A stretch of DNA of 64,000 bases, taken from contig JACJWE010000001.1 of assembly GCA_020637365.1 (NCBI GenBank), positions 1 to 64,000 on the forward strand, in the 5' to 3' direction. Each line of letters opens with the position of its first letter. Position 1 is the first letter of the stretch. This document shows, piece by piece, positions 1 to 8,334 of this stretch. The position numbers and the translations under genes were made by a program. The notes under the pieces were generated by a model. It ran no database searches and was not told where the DNA came from. It saw only the letters and a program-made list of their open reading frames with translations. This DNA is from Acidimicrobiia bacterium (GTDB taxonomy: Bacteria > Actinomycetota > Acidimicrobiia > IMCC26256 > JAGNEX01).

Positions 1-29
1 ACCCCTGATTCCGGAGTGTGGTTGGTTGG

Positions 30-986
30 TCAGGCGGTCCGATGGTTCATGTGGTCGGTGTAGGCCTGGTGGGGTGTTTTCATTCCTATAGTCGTGTGAC
101 GACGCCGCCGATTATACCAAGACTCAATCCATTGAAACAGGCCTTGATGCAGCTCTTCAGCAGTATCCCAGTGATATCGGTGAACAAGTTCACGTTTCAA
201 CGTCGAAAAGAACGACTCAGCGGCAGCATTGTCAAAACAAACACCCGTCCTACCCATCGACTGAAGCACTCCAAGCGTGCGACACAACTTGCCGAAATCT
301 TTCGACGTGTACTGCGACCCTCGATCCGAATGAAAGATCACACCACGAACGTCACGACCGCGGCGAGCCACAGCAGCCTTCAACGCGTCTTCGATGAGCG
401 ACGTTTCCATATGATCAGCGAACCGCCAACCCAACACTTCTTTCGTCGCCGCGTCGATCACGGTAGCGAGATACCAGAACCGCTGGCCCACCCAGATATA
501 GGTGATGTCACCGTACCAAACCGTATCTGGCCGATCGTGGCAGAAGTGACGGTTGACCAGGTCAGGGAACGGTGCAGCAAGCCTGTCACGACGTGTCGTC
601 GCCGTCGAATGCTCGCGGCCTGACAGCCCGCTGATCTGATGTGACGCCATCAACTCAGCGATTTTGCGTTTCGAGACGATCACACCACCATCAGCGAGTT
701 CAGCTCGCACCCGAGGCGCACCATAGGTGCCGTCAGATTCGGCGTGGACCGTCCGGATCTTCTCGACGATCACCGCGTCCGCAACGGCCCTTCCGGCATG
801 GCGTGCGCGGCCTGTCCGGTTCCAGTCGTAATACGACGATGTAGGGACGTCAAGGATCTCACAGAGCAGCCAGACTGGATAGCCGTCAGCCTTCTGAGCG
901 TCGATGAACTGGTATTTACTCACCCGTTCAACTCCTTTACCCAGAAGGCCATCGATTTTTTTAGGATCTCGCGTTCCATGATCCAT
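30..986 (-). CDS. IS3-family transposase OrfB (DDE catalytic domain)
   Basis: This 318-residue frame holds the rve/DDE integrase fold of IS3 transposases. The catalytic acidic residues fit WYGDITYI (first D), HSDRGSQYTS (second D) and NAAAESFFSTLKRE (E). An HTH_21-like stretch lies upstream, around 'GTYGAPRVRAEL'. It overlaps orfA by 67 bases in the -1 frame and is probably made mainly as an OrfAB fusion by slipping at 956-962, although an in-frame ATG at 986 exists. The frame looks complete, so the element may be active. Confidence 0.93.
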   Translation of the reverse strand: MDHGTRDPKKIDGLLGKGVERVSKYQFIDAQKADGYPVWLLCEILDVPTSSYYDWNRTGRARHAGRAVADAVIVEKIRTVHAESDGTYGAPRVRAELADGGVIVSKRKIAELMASHQISGLSGREHSTATTRRDRLAAPFPDLVNRHFCHDRPDTVWYGDITYIWVGQRFWYLATVIDAATKEVLGWRFADHMETSLIEDALKAAVARRGRDVRGVIFHSDRGSQYTSKDFGKLCRTLGVLQSMGRTGVCFDNAAAESFFSTLKRELVHRYHWDTAEELHQGLFQWIESWYNRRRRHTTIGMKTPHQAYTDHMNHRTA

Positions 987-1201
987 TGACGTTTCTCTTT
1001 GCGGAGCTGTTCCAGCTCTTCGCGTTCAGAAACCGTCAACCGGTCATCGTTTTTATCGTTATCTATGTTCATCCACTTCGAAAGCGTAGTGTCTGAAACA
1101 CCAAGATCCCTCGCTACGTGACAGCGCGGTCGGCCAGAAACCCTCGCCATCTCCACCGCGTGAGCACGAAACTCAGCATCAAACTTCGCAGGTCTACCCA
1201 T
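920..1201 (-). CDS. IS3-family transposase OrfA (DNA-binding HTH)
   Basis: This 93-residue protein has the HTH_Tnp_1/IS3 OrfA pattern: an N-terminal helix-turn-helix (residues about 8-50, including SDTTLSKWMN) followed by a leucine-zipper-like helix (SEREELEQLRKEK). It would bind the terminal repeats and multimerise. Its 3' end overlaps orfB and contains the A7 slippery run. The start at 1201 lies about 20 bases inside the right inverted repeat. Confidence 0.9.
   Translation of the reverse strand: MGRPAKFDAEFRAHAVEMARVSGRPRCHVARDLGVSDTTLSKWMNIDNDKNDDRLTVSEREELEQLRKEKRQWIMEREILKKSMAFWVKELNG
956..962 (-). other. Predicted programmed -1 frameshift site of the IS3 element
   Basis: On the minus strand the orfA codons read CTA AAA AAA TCG, so the heptamer A AAA AAA is in the correct phase for a -1 slip. 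After slipping, reading continues as AAA ATC GAT, which is exactly the orfB frame. This is the classic IS3 mechanism for making OrfAB. I did not test for a downstream stimulatory stem-loop. Confidence 0.8.
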
Positions 1202-1221
1202 AACAGAATCCCTTCTACAGG

Positions 1222-1246
1222 ACTCCGGAAACAGGGGTCAGGTTCA
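1222..1246. repeat. IS3 right terminal inverted repeat and shared flank
   Basis: Bases 1222-1240 form the right inverted repeat, partner of 1-17. The 18 bases at 1229-1246 (AAACAGGGGTCAGGTTCA) recur exactly at 42587-42604, where no transposase is present. This suggests that the IS end extends to about 1246 or that the element favours this sequence. Confidence 0.8.
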
Positions 1247-1325
1247 CATCAAACTAGGGAACAGCTGCTTGGATGTGGGCAGACCAATCAGGCGGCGAAT
1301 TGCGGGTACGCAGACCCACCCAAAA

Positions 1326-2603
1326 CTACTCGTGGAGAATGTCGGTGGGGTCGCGGTTGCTGAGGCGCGATTCGTAGGTGGAGTCGATCTGTTCGAGGAG
1401 GGACCGAAGCGACCGGTGTCCCGATTCGAGCTGCATTCTCAGGAGTTCTCGTGTCACTCGTTTCCCATGGATAAGCACCAACGGGTACTCATCTTCGATG
1501 ACTTCCATCTGGACGGGCTTTGAGAAGTACGAGGTGGTGACATAGCAGCCGATCCAACCTCGCCGAAGGCGGGCGACGGTACGAGCAATATCTCGACCGT
1601 TGGTCGCCGAGTGCTCGCACTTAGCCTGGCCCAGAACGACCAAGCGCGTTGCAGCAAAGCCGCTTCCGACGTCGAGCCTCCCGACGAAATCCCGACCGCC
1701 GTCGCCGCCGCGTTGACTCACCCACCCCATGGTGTAGCTGTCCGAGTCGTTACCGGACAGTACCCGTGCCGCGACCACCTCTGCTGCGGCTTCAAAGCGG
1801 TGTTTGCGCCCGTCGTAGAACGCCAGAATCTCGAGAAGGGCTTCTGCCTCGGTCGTGCCGGGGGCAGGCAATTGCGCCTCCCTTGTTGCAACCCGCAGAG
1901 CGGCCGCTCTACGTCGAACCTTGGGGATGCTCCCCGGTCCTTCGTGCACGTACGTACGCCATGCTGCCGGTGCCAGTCGCAATGTGTCGCAAGCGGTCTG
2001 GGACGCCTCGCGGCGAGCTGAGATCCAGCTCCAGTCGAAGATTTCGTGCTCTTGGCACTGCTCCAGAACGACGATGTCATAGCGGTAGTTGGTGAACGGC
2101 AGACCGCTCTTCGGGTCGACCTGCGTCACCAAAGATGCGGCCCCGACCAAGCCTATGCCTTGAAACGCGACGTATCCCTTCTGCTTCCCGTCGCGGGCGA
2201 CGCGTTCGAAGAGGATGAGAGGGGGCGCGGCAGCCCGGTCGGACAACTCCGACGACGCATGAAGCGCGAACGCCCTGTTGAGCGTGCGGTTCCCCCTGGT
2301 GTTGGGAGACGTTGGTTTGTTGACTTTGCTGTCCCCGAAGTACCTCACAATGCCAGAGTCAGGATCGAAGTGATCCTCCCAAGGGGTTGTGTCCGACCCC
2401 CGCCTATGTGGGCTGCTGCCGATCAAGACCGCTGGCACGGGAGCGCCCCGTCCCGAGGCGCTTATCGGGTTGATGCCACTCTCCAGCTGTGCCCGCGGCA
2501 GCCCCTCCGTGGCCGTGGCGTGCCAGAAATTGGGGTAATCATCGACGAACTCCGGTGCTGGATCCTTCGCTGCTGCGTATCGAAAGATTTGGCCGATCTT
2601 CAC
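1326..2603 (-). CDS. Modification-dependent (type IV) restriction endonuclease, AspBHI-like with Mrr-type nuclease domain
   Basis: This 425-residue protein has two parts. Residues about 1-225 resemble the N-terminal domain of AspBHI/MspJI-type enzymes, with 'GIVRYFGDSK', 'NTRGNRTLNRAF' and an FERV strand. That domain in the family reads modified cytosine. Residues about 262-400 are a PD-(D/E)XK fold of the Mrr type, with the catalytic pattern GGDGGRDF (D305) and GQAKCE (Q326-A-K328). No methyltransferase is adjacent, which fits an enzyme that cuts modified foreign DNA rather than a classical R-M pair. The family call comes from motif memory. The exact modification recognised cannot be read from the sequence. 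Confidence 0.7.
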   Translation of the reverse strand: MKIGQIFRYAAAKDPAPEFVDDYPNFWHATATEGLPRAQLESGINPISASGRGAPVPAVLIGSSPHRRGSDTTPWEDHFDPDSGIVRYFGDSKVNKPTSPNTRGNRTLNRAFALHASSELSDRAAAPPLILFERVARDGKQKGYVAFQGIGLVGAASLVTQVDPKSGLPFTNYRYDIVVLEQCQEHEIFDWSWISARREASQTACDTLRLAPAAWRTYVHEGPGSIPKVRRRAAALRVATREAQLPAPGTTEAEALLEILAFYDGRKHRFEAAAEVVAARVLSGNDSDSYTMGWVSQRGGDGGRDFVGRLDVGSGFAATRLVVLGQAKCEHSATNGRDIARTVARLRRGWIGCYVTTSYFSKPVQMEVIEDEYPLVLIHGKRVTRELLRMQLESGHRSLRSLLEQIDSTYESRLSNRDPTDILHE

Positions 2604-2814
2604 GGGAGCTCCAATACCTAGCCAGTCGCCAGCGGTGTGCCATCCGGCTCGACGTCAGCGGGGACCATTGAAGATAGTCGTCTGTCTCGGCCCGTCGAAC
2701 CACTCCCGAATGTCGGTCACCCCCGAGAAGAGGAGCGGGAAGCGGAAGCGGATCGGGCCATTGAAGCGATCCGGTGTTTTTTGTGAGTGGCAAGGCCGAT
2801 GTAGCAGTCGTATC

Positions 2815-3675
2815 TCACAAATCAAAGGTTGCGACGACGGGGCAATGGTCTGAGAATCGGCTCGCGTAGGTGGCGGCCCGGGCGACCGAACAGGACATCA
2901 TGTGCCTGGCGAGGCCTTCTGAAGCGAAGAGGTAATCGATACGCCAACCAGCATCGTTGTCGTATGCGCGGCCCCGCCAGGACCACCAGGTATATGGCCC
3001 ATCGACATCACCAGCATGAGCTCGACCGAGGTCGACCATGCCGAGGTCACACAATGCCGACAAGCGTTCTTGTTCCTCGGGAAGGAAACCGGATTTGCCG
3101 CGGTTGCCCTTCCAATTCTTGATGTCTCGTGAGTCGCGAGCGACGTTGAAATCACCAGCGACGATTACCTCAGCACCTGCAGCGAGCTGGTCGGAGACGA
3201 CCTGATTGATGTGATCAAGGAACCCGAGTTTCTCTGCCATGCGTTCCGGATCTGATGCTTCACCGGTGTGGACGTACGCGGAACCGACGACGAGCGGTCT
3301 GCCATTGGGGAGAGCGACCTCGCCGAGCACCAGCCGGCCTTGTGTTTCGAAACCTCGGCGCACAGTGCTTCCGCTCTTGGCCGCGCCGCTCTCGACTGTG
3401 CCGCTTTCGACTGTGCCGCTTTCGACCGCGCTCGCAGACAACTCTTTGAGAGGGAAGGTCGAAGCGATCGCCACTCCGGCGCGACCCTTCGCTTCCCCCG
3501 TCATCTGAATAAGTTCAAATGAGTCCTCGAGGAGGTCGGTGGTCACAGCTTGTTCGGCACGAACCTCCTGCAGACAAAGAATGTGCGGTGTGCATTGCTG
3601 AAGCCATGTCGACATTCCGCGCCGCGCCGCGGCCCGGATCCCGTTGACGTTGACCGATGCGATGGTGAGTTGCAT
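2815..3675 (-). CDS. xthA: Exodeoxyribonuclease III (AP endonuclease)
   Basis: This 286-residue ExoIII/EEP-fold DNA-repair nuclease cuts at abasic sites and degrades 3' ends. The start at 3675 gives MQLTIASVNVNGIRAA, the normal N-terminus; a longer upstream frame exists but adds unrelated sequence. Motifs seen are LQEVR (metal-binding E), VAGDFNVARDSRDIKNWKG, WRIDYLFAS and the terminal SDHCPV catalytic Asp/His. An unusual low-complexity insert of four five-residue units (VESGT/VESGA/AKSGS) sits in a surface loop before the 'RRGFETQGRL' strand. No operon partner is evident. Confidence 0.95.
   Translation of the reverse strand: MQLTIASVNVNGIRAAARRGMSTWLQQCTPHILCLQEVRAEQAVTTDLLEDSFELIQMTGEAKGRAGVAIASTFPLKELSASAVESGTVESGTVESGAAKSGSTVRRGFETQGRLVLGEVALPNGRPLVVGSAYVHTGEASDPERMAEKLGFLDHINQVVSDQLAAGAEVIVAGDFNVARDSRDIKNWKGNRGKSGFLPEEQERLSALCDLGMVDLGRAHAGDVDGPYTWWSWRGRAYDNDAGWRIDYLFASEGLARHMMSCSVARAATYASRFSDHCPVVATFDL
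3367..3426 (-). repeat. 15-bp in-frame tandem repeat inside xthA
   Basis: Four 15-base units encode, on the minus strand, VESGT, VESGT, VESGA and a degenerate AKSGS. Because the unit is five codons long, copy-number change would lengthen or shorten a loop without breaking the frame. Confidence 0.85.
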
Positions 3676-3907
3676 GCACCGATGTTGGCACCATGAACGT
3701 TCTGGTCCAGATCCCTGACTGGCTTCGTTCCGTCTGCGTACTTCGCCAAACGTGGCGTTTACCCGAGTGAGCGATCGTCGCTCAGCATTGACCTGTGCAC
3801 CAATGCGGACGTGACGGCTCGGCCATACTGGCCCGGCCGCGACCCGGTCTCGTACAGACGGTCTCAACAGTGTCTGCCGCCGCGGCGCCGGACGAAGAGG
3901 AAAGGCC

Positions 3908-4330
3908 ATGAAGCCAGGACGTCTCAAGTTCACCATTCCCACGCCGAGCTGGCATCGCAACCCTGCGGTCCGATCCGGCGATCAGCTCACGCTGGGGGAG
4001 CGTGCAGCTGACAAGCTCCGCAATGGCATGGGTTCGTGGGCCTTTGTCTTTGGCGGGTTGTTGTTCTTGGCGGGCTGGATGATTGGCAACGGCAACCACG
4101 GCTTTGACCCGTACCCCTTCATCCTGCTCAACCTCATCCTGTCGTGTCTGGCCGCGATGCAGGGCGCCATCTTGTTGATCGCCGCCAAACGGCAAGACCA
4201 AATCAGCAGTGAGCTCGCTCAGCACGACTATGAGACAAACCTCGAGGCGGACCGCATCGTCAAAGAGATTCACCTGCTGGCAAAGGAAATCCATGCGCAT
4301 ACCTGCGGCGGTGACCATCTGCATCGCTGA
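3908..4330 (+). CDS. DUF1003 family membrane protein
   Basis: This 140-residue protein fits DUF1003. It has a GERAADKLRNGMGSWAFV lead-in, two transmembrane helices (about residues 45-63 and 72-92) and the family signature FDPYPFILLNLILS. A charged, probably coiled C-terminal helix (residues 95-135, 'NLEADRIVKEIHLLAKEI') faces the cytoplasm. A possible ribosome site (GAGGAAAGG) lies just upstream of the ATG. The family has no firmly established function. The neighbours are unrelated housekeeping genes. Confidence 0.85.
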   Translation: MKPGRLKFTIPTPSWHRNPAVRSGDQLTLGERAADKLRNGMGSWAFVFGGLLFLAGWMIGNGNHGFDPYPFILLNLILSCLAAMQGAILLIAAKRQDQISSELAQHDYETNLEADRIVKEIHLLAKEIHAHTCGGDHLHR

Positions 4331-4541
4331 TGAGATGGACATCGATCTGGCTTGTGCAGCGATGCGAACCGGTCAGCTGGTGGTGATGGGCCACGGATCA
4401 ACACGAGGTGAGCGGGTCGTCGCTCAGAGGAGCTCTACGGTCAGAGCGCAAGGGGTAGACAACGTGTGACGCCGTTGTAGAGAACGACTCGAAGTGAAGT
4501 GGCCGGGTGTTAGTTTGCGGGCCTACACGCGGAGGTCTCAC

Positions 4542-5513
4542 ATGCTCAGGAAAGTCATGCACAGCGGCGTCTCGGGTTGGAAGCCCGACCGGCTCGACGA
4601 TCTCACCGGCAAGCGTTACATGATCACCGGTGCGAACTCTGGGCTGGGGCTCGAAGCCGCCAAGATCCTCGCGGCGAAGAATGCCGACATCGTCATGGCG
4701 TGCCGAACGCCAGCGAAGGCTACCGCCGCCCAGACCGAAGTGGAATCGGTTGCCGGTGGTGGCGTGGTGTCGGTCGTACGGCTCGACCTGGCTGACACAT
4801 CGTCGATCCGCGAGTGCGCCGATGAGGTTCGCGAGACCTTCGACGGGCTCGATGCTCTGGTCAACAACGCCGGTGTCATGCAGACCCCGCAGGGCAAGAC
4901 GGCCGACGGATTTGAGACCCAGTTCGGGACGAACCACTTGGGTCACTTTCTGTTGAACGGGCTGCTGTACGACCAGGTCGCGGTGCGTGCGGGTCGTATC
5001 GTGGTCGTAGCCTCGATCGCTCATATGCGTGCGACAGGCATCGACTGGGACGACCCGATGCTCGACCGCAGCTATTCGCCGACCAAGGCCTATGGCCAGT
5101 CCAAACTGTCCAACCTGATCTACGGGCTCGAGCTGAGCCGTCGCCTCGCTGCGGTCGACAGCCCGGTCGCGGCGATCACGGTGCATCCCGGATACGCCAA
5201 CACCAACCTGCAGTTCTCCGGCCCGACCGGGATCTGGCAGAAGCTGTACAAGGTCGGCAATCTCGCCGCCCAGTCCGCCGAAGCTGGCGCCTACCCCGAG
5301 GTGCTCGGTGCCGCCGGGCGCGAAGCTCGCAACGGTGCGTACTACGGGCCGACCTGGTTCCTGGGGGCCCGCGGCCCGGTGGGTGATGCACGCGCCACCA
5401 GCAAGGCCACCGACACCGAAAGCGGACGCCGCCTCTGGGCGCTCTCTGAGGAGTTGCTCGGAGTCACCTGGGACCTCCCCGGCAACGCCGTCTCAAACAC
5501 GACCGACACCTAG
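4542..5513 (+). CDS. Short-chain dehydrogenase/reductase (retinol dehydrogenase-like)
   Basis: This 323-residue NAD(P)-dependent oxidoreductase has a Rossmann fold. The cofactor motif is TGANSGLG near the N-terminus, followed by NNAGVM and the active-site YGQSK (Y-x-x-x-K) after a catalytic-Ser region. The ATG at 4542 is chosen because GGAGG lies at 4531-4535; an in-frame codon 48 bases upstream lacks one. The length and the C-terminal extension resemble the retinol-dehydrogenase/WWOX-like branch of SDRs. The substrate cannot be inferred and no metabolic partner is adjacent. Confidence 0.88.
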   Translation: MLRKVMHSGVSGWKPDRLDDLTGKRYMITGANSGLGLEAAKILAAKNADIVMACRTPAKATAAQTEVESVAGGGVVSVVRLDLADTSSIRECADEVRETFDGLDALVNNAGVMQTPQGKTADGFETQFGTNHLGHFLLNGLLYDQVAVRAGRIVVVASIAHMRATGIDWDDPMLDRSYSPTKAYGQSKLSNLIYGLELSRRLAAVDSPVAAITVHPGYANTNLQFSGPTGIWQKLYKVGNLAAQSAEAGAYPEVLGAAGREARNGAYYGPTWFLGARGPVGDARATSKATDTESGRRLWALSEELLGVTWDLPGNAVSNTTDT

Positions 5514-5578
5514 CGACTCGCGATCGGCTGCTCGGTGGGACCGGATGACTGCCAAGCACATCCAGACGGAGAGTGAGA

Positions 5579-6088
5579 ATGCGCTACACGATCGATTCGG
5601 AACGTTCAAGCATTGTGTTCGTCGCCTCGTCGTCGGTGCATCCCATCCGGGCCGAAGCACCCCGCATGTCAGGCTGGTTCACGACAGGATCCAGCAGGCG
5701 CCGCGGGCCAAGACGCACGTGAGGTTGTGGAGGGGAGGTCGTCGTTGATGCGAGCGCGCTGCGGACCGACAATCCGTTGGTGGAGCGCGAGCTGAAACGA
5801 CGGATCGACGTCGGCAAGTACCCGTCCATCACGGCTACCACGACCGGCTGTGTGGCATCAGACGGGCAGCGTGTCAGCGTTACCGGAGAGATCACCTTCC
5901 TTGGCCGCGCGTCCCCCTGTCGCGGGATCCTGGACATCTCTACCGGCGGGCCAGACAACGAGGCCCATCTGGTGGGGCAGCAGACTCTGGATGTACGTAG
6001 CTGGGGACTGCAACCGCCCAAGTTCCTGCTCTTCAAGGTCTCTCCAGAGGTCGAGGTCGCCGTCGATCTCGTGGGTATTCCCGGTTGA
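5579..6088 (+). pseudogene. YceI-like domain protein, interrupted
   Basis: The start reads MRYTIDSERSSIVFVASSSV, typical of YceI lipocalin-like proteins that bind polyisoprenoids. From about 5738 to 6088 the same family continues (VVDASALRTDNPLVERELK, ITATTTG, DNEAHLVG) to a stop at 6088. Between them the frame meets a TGA at 5720-5722, and the segment 5690-5735 reads sensibly only in another frame (AKTHVRL). Two compensating indels, or a genuinely decayed stretch, are needed. The C-terminal half diverges from a usual YceI ('LRSWGLQPPKFLLFKV'). It may be a sequencing problem rather than a dead gene. Confidence 0.6.
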
Positions 6089-6507
6089 CTGGACTGGGCG
6101 CCGCTCGGTGATCGAGATGGGTGGCGGGCTCGACGCAAGACCGGCGCTCCTCTGGTGGTCATCGGCCGCATGGTCTGGGAGTACGCCCGATAGGTGAGGC
6201 CCCGCGCCCGTACGGACTTCGACGACTCGTCTATTCGTCCGAGACACGGTGTCCGAGACACGGCGATGTGGGGCGACCCACGCTGCGAAATGGACGGCAC
6301 CGACCGCCAGTCTCTGCCCCTGGTCACTGAAGATGGGCCGACACCTCGGCGCTCTTGCGTCCTAATCGGCGACCGAGAGTGCTCGGTCATTTCAGCAGCG
6401 TTCTAACCTGCCGAGATGCTGGCAGCCGCCGATCGGTCGTAGTTGGCAACAGCACGTCGTCTCGTGTGCGGCGGTGGGCGGAGCGGGGGATATTCTCCTG
6501 GCGGGCC
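6089..6507. other. Intergenic stretch without a recognisable gene
   Basis: No frame in these 420 bases resembles a known protein or has a convincing start, and no RNA gene was seen. The right edge leads into the HNH promoter at 6508. Confidence 0.5.
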
Positions 6508-6536
6508 TTGCATGGCGAACAGGCGTTCTGTTATGG
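6508..6536 (+). promoter_or_regulatory. Promoter with LexA/SOS box in the spacer, upstream of the HNH gene
   Basis: A -35-like TTGCAT (6508-6513) and a -10-like TTATGG (6531-6536) are exactly 17 bases apart. The spacer holds CGAACAGGCGTTCT, which contains GAAC-N4-GTTC (6517-6528), the core of the actinobacterial LexA operator. A bound LexA would block RNA polymerase. A looser GAAC-N7-GTTC follows at 6542-6556. In Mycobacterium tuberculosis several 13E12-repeat genes are known members of the LexA regulon, matching the downstream gene here. Confidence 0.65.
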
Positions 6537-6629
6537 TGATCGAACTTCGTCGGTTCTCCCGGCCACTCGTGCGCCTGACGGCAGCCTCCAAGACGCTTGT
6601 GTCAAGACGCTTGTGAGAGGGGTCGTGCG

Positions 6630-8334
6630 GTGCACATTTCCGTTTGTTCTTCCAGCACGTCAGGTGCGTCGGGTTCGGTGCGGCGGTTTGTGTACGTCGA
6701 GCTTCCTGCCGAATTGGGCTCCGTCTCAGAGGGCGAATTACGCGCATGCGTCCGCTCACTGAGGGGCGCTCGGGCGGAGCTTGACGCCCACCAACTGCAC
6801 GTCGCGCAAGAACTTTCGCGACGGGAGGCCGTTTCTCCGTCCTTCAAGGCTGTCGAGGTGCTCAAAACCGACGGCGGTCTGCCAGGCCCGGCAGCAAAGC
6901 GGCAGACCGTGCTCGCCGAACAAAGTGTGCATTTTCCAGCGGCGGTTGAGGCCCTTGCTTCGGGGCGCCTTACAGAGGGGCACTTGCAGCACTTGGCGCG
7001 AGCGAGAGTGAAGCCCACCCCGGGCGTTCGCTGCCGATGTCGATGAGCTCACCGATTTGGCTTGCAACACCTCGGTCGAGCTGTTTGGCCGCCACGTCTC
7101 TCGATGGATCGTGGCTAACGACTCCGACGATGGCGACGAACGATTTGAGGAACAGCATCGCCGACGTCATTTGACCTTCAGGACCAATGGCGATGGCACG
7201 GTCGCTCTCAACGGGGTGTTTGACCCCGAATCGGGTTCGACCATCCAAGGAGCGGTCACCAATCTAGCGAGGACATGTTGCGTGCAGAAGGCGAGGGCGA
7301 CGGCCAGAAACTACCGGGGGTCAACGGATGGCAGACGCTCTGACCCATCTCGCGATCGCCGGGACAGCGGTCGACTACGGATCCGAAGCTGATGGCGACC
7401 TGATCCCGGCACGCCCGGCGCGGTGCTGCTGCACGTCCGCTGCGATGCCGACGTGCTCACCGGTGATCTTGAACGGGCCCGTCAGCGTGGGGCACACGTC
7501 GGTGACACCAGCTTGGGCGTAGCGCTGAGCGCCGCTACGATCCGCAGGTTGGCGTGCGATGCCGGGGTCATCCCAACGGTCTTGGGCGGTGATTCACAGA
7601 TACTTGACGTTGGTCGGATGCGGCGGACGGCGACCGCCGCCCAACGTTCGGCGCTTGAACATCGAGACGGGCACTGTGTGTTTCCGGGATGTGACAGGCC
7701 GCCGGGCTGGTGCCAGGTGCACCACTTGATCCCCTGGAAGACAGGTGGGTCGACCAATCTGGACAACCTCGTGATGCTGTGCGGCACCCACCACCATATG
7801 CTGCACGAAGGTCGATGGAAACTTCGACGAGACAGCTCGGGCTGGGTAGCGATACCACCCGGCGACCGACCGGGATCCGGCGGCGCCAACGCCGCGGGTG
7901 GACTTGGCGGGGCGCTGCCGAGCAACGTGGCTGCCGACACCCCGGCGGACGGGACTTGTTCCGACGGTGATCGCCCTCTCGGCCTCGCCGGGGTCGACGA
8001 TGCATTGGCCCGCGGCCGACCAGCAAGGCGTGTCGAAAAGCCCGGTTCTCCGGTGAGCGGAGTGTGGGTTGGTAGATCTCCGGGCGTCCAAACCCAGTAC
8101 CCGGACCCGCGGGCGACTCAGCAAGCGGAGCCACAGCACCCGGACTCAGCACCCAGACTCGGCAAGCGAACTCGGCACTCGGACCCGGCGAGCGGACTCA
8201 GCATCTGGACCAGCGCGGACTCAACAAGCGAACCTAATAGTCTGCCGAGTCGGGCCTTTGGGTCGACGAGGTCGCATCAGAAGACACCAAGGCCCTCACT
8301 CTCGTTCGTCAGTGCTGCGGTGTGTGGCTGTTAG
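6630..8334 (+). CDS. DUF222/HNH endonuclease (13E12 repeat family), frame-shifted
   Basis: The N-terminal DUF222 domain runs from 'SVRRFVYVELPAEL' through 'GRLTEGHLQHLARA', and the C-terminal HNH nuclease is HCVFPGCDRPPGWC, VHHLIPW, TNLDNLVMLC, THHHMLH. The GTG at 6630 follows GAGAGGGG and is the best start. Three frame changes are needed, near 7020, 7280-7330 and 7400-7420. The first is fixed by altering a G3 run by one base, so the gene is probably whole in the organism. Family members encode nucleases of unclear role that are often multicopy and SOS-linked. The tail (8100-8240) is low-complexity, with repeated ACTCAGCAAGCGGA-like units. Its end overlaps the meaB end by four bases in a convergent arrangement. 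Confidence 0.82.

Larger units (their letters stand above)
1..1240 (-). mobile_element. IS3-family insertion sequence, left end cut by window edge
   Basis: The element is read on the minus strand and carries two overlapping transposase frames (orfA then orfB). The right terminal inverted repeat is at 1222-1240 (ACTCCGGAAACAGGGGTCA). The window opens at 1-17 inside the matching left repeat: 16 of 17 aligned bases agree once it is reverse-complemented, and about two end bases are missing. The IS3 family has orfA/orfB joined by -1 frameshifting, and a slippery A7 is present. No target duplication can be seen because the outer left flank is outside the window. It sits just downstream of a restriction gene, a common setting for mobile DNA. 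Confidence 0.93.

Noticed and set aside
2046..2621. Plus-strand frames opposite the restriction gene
   Set aside because: They are shadows of the conserved minus-strand nuclease.
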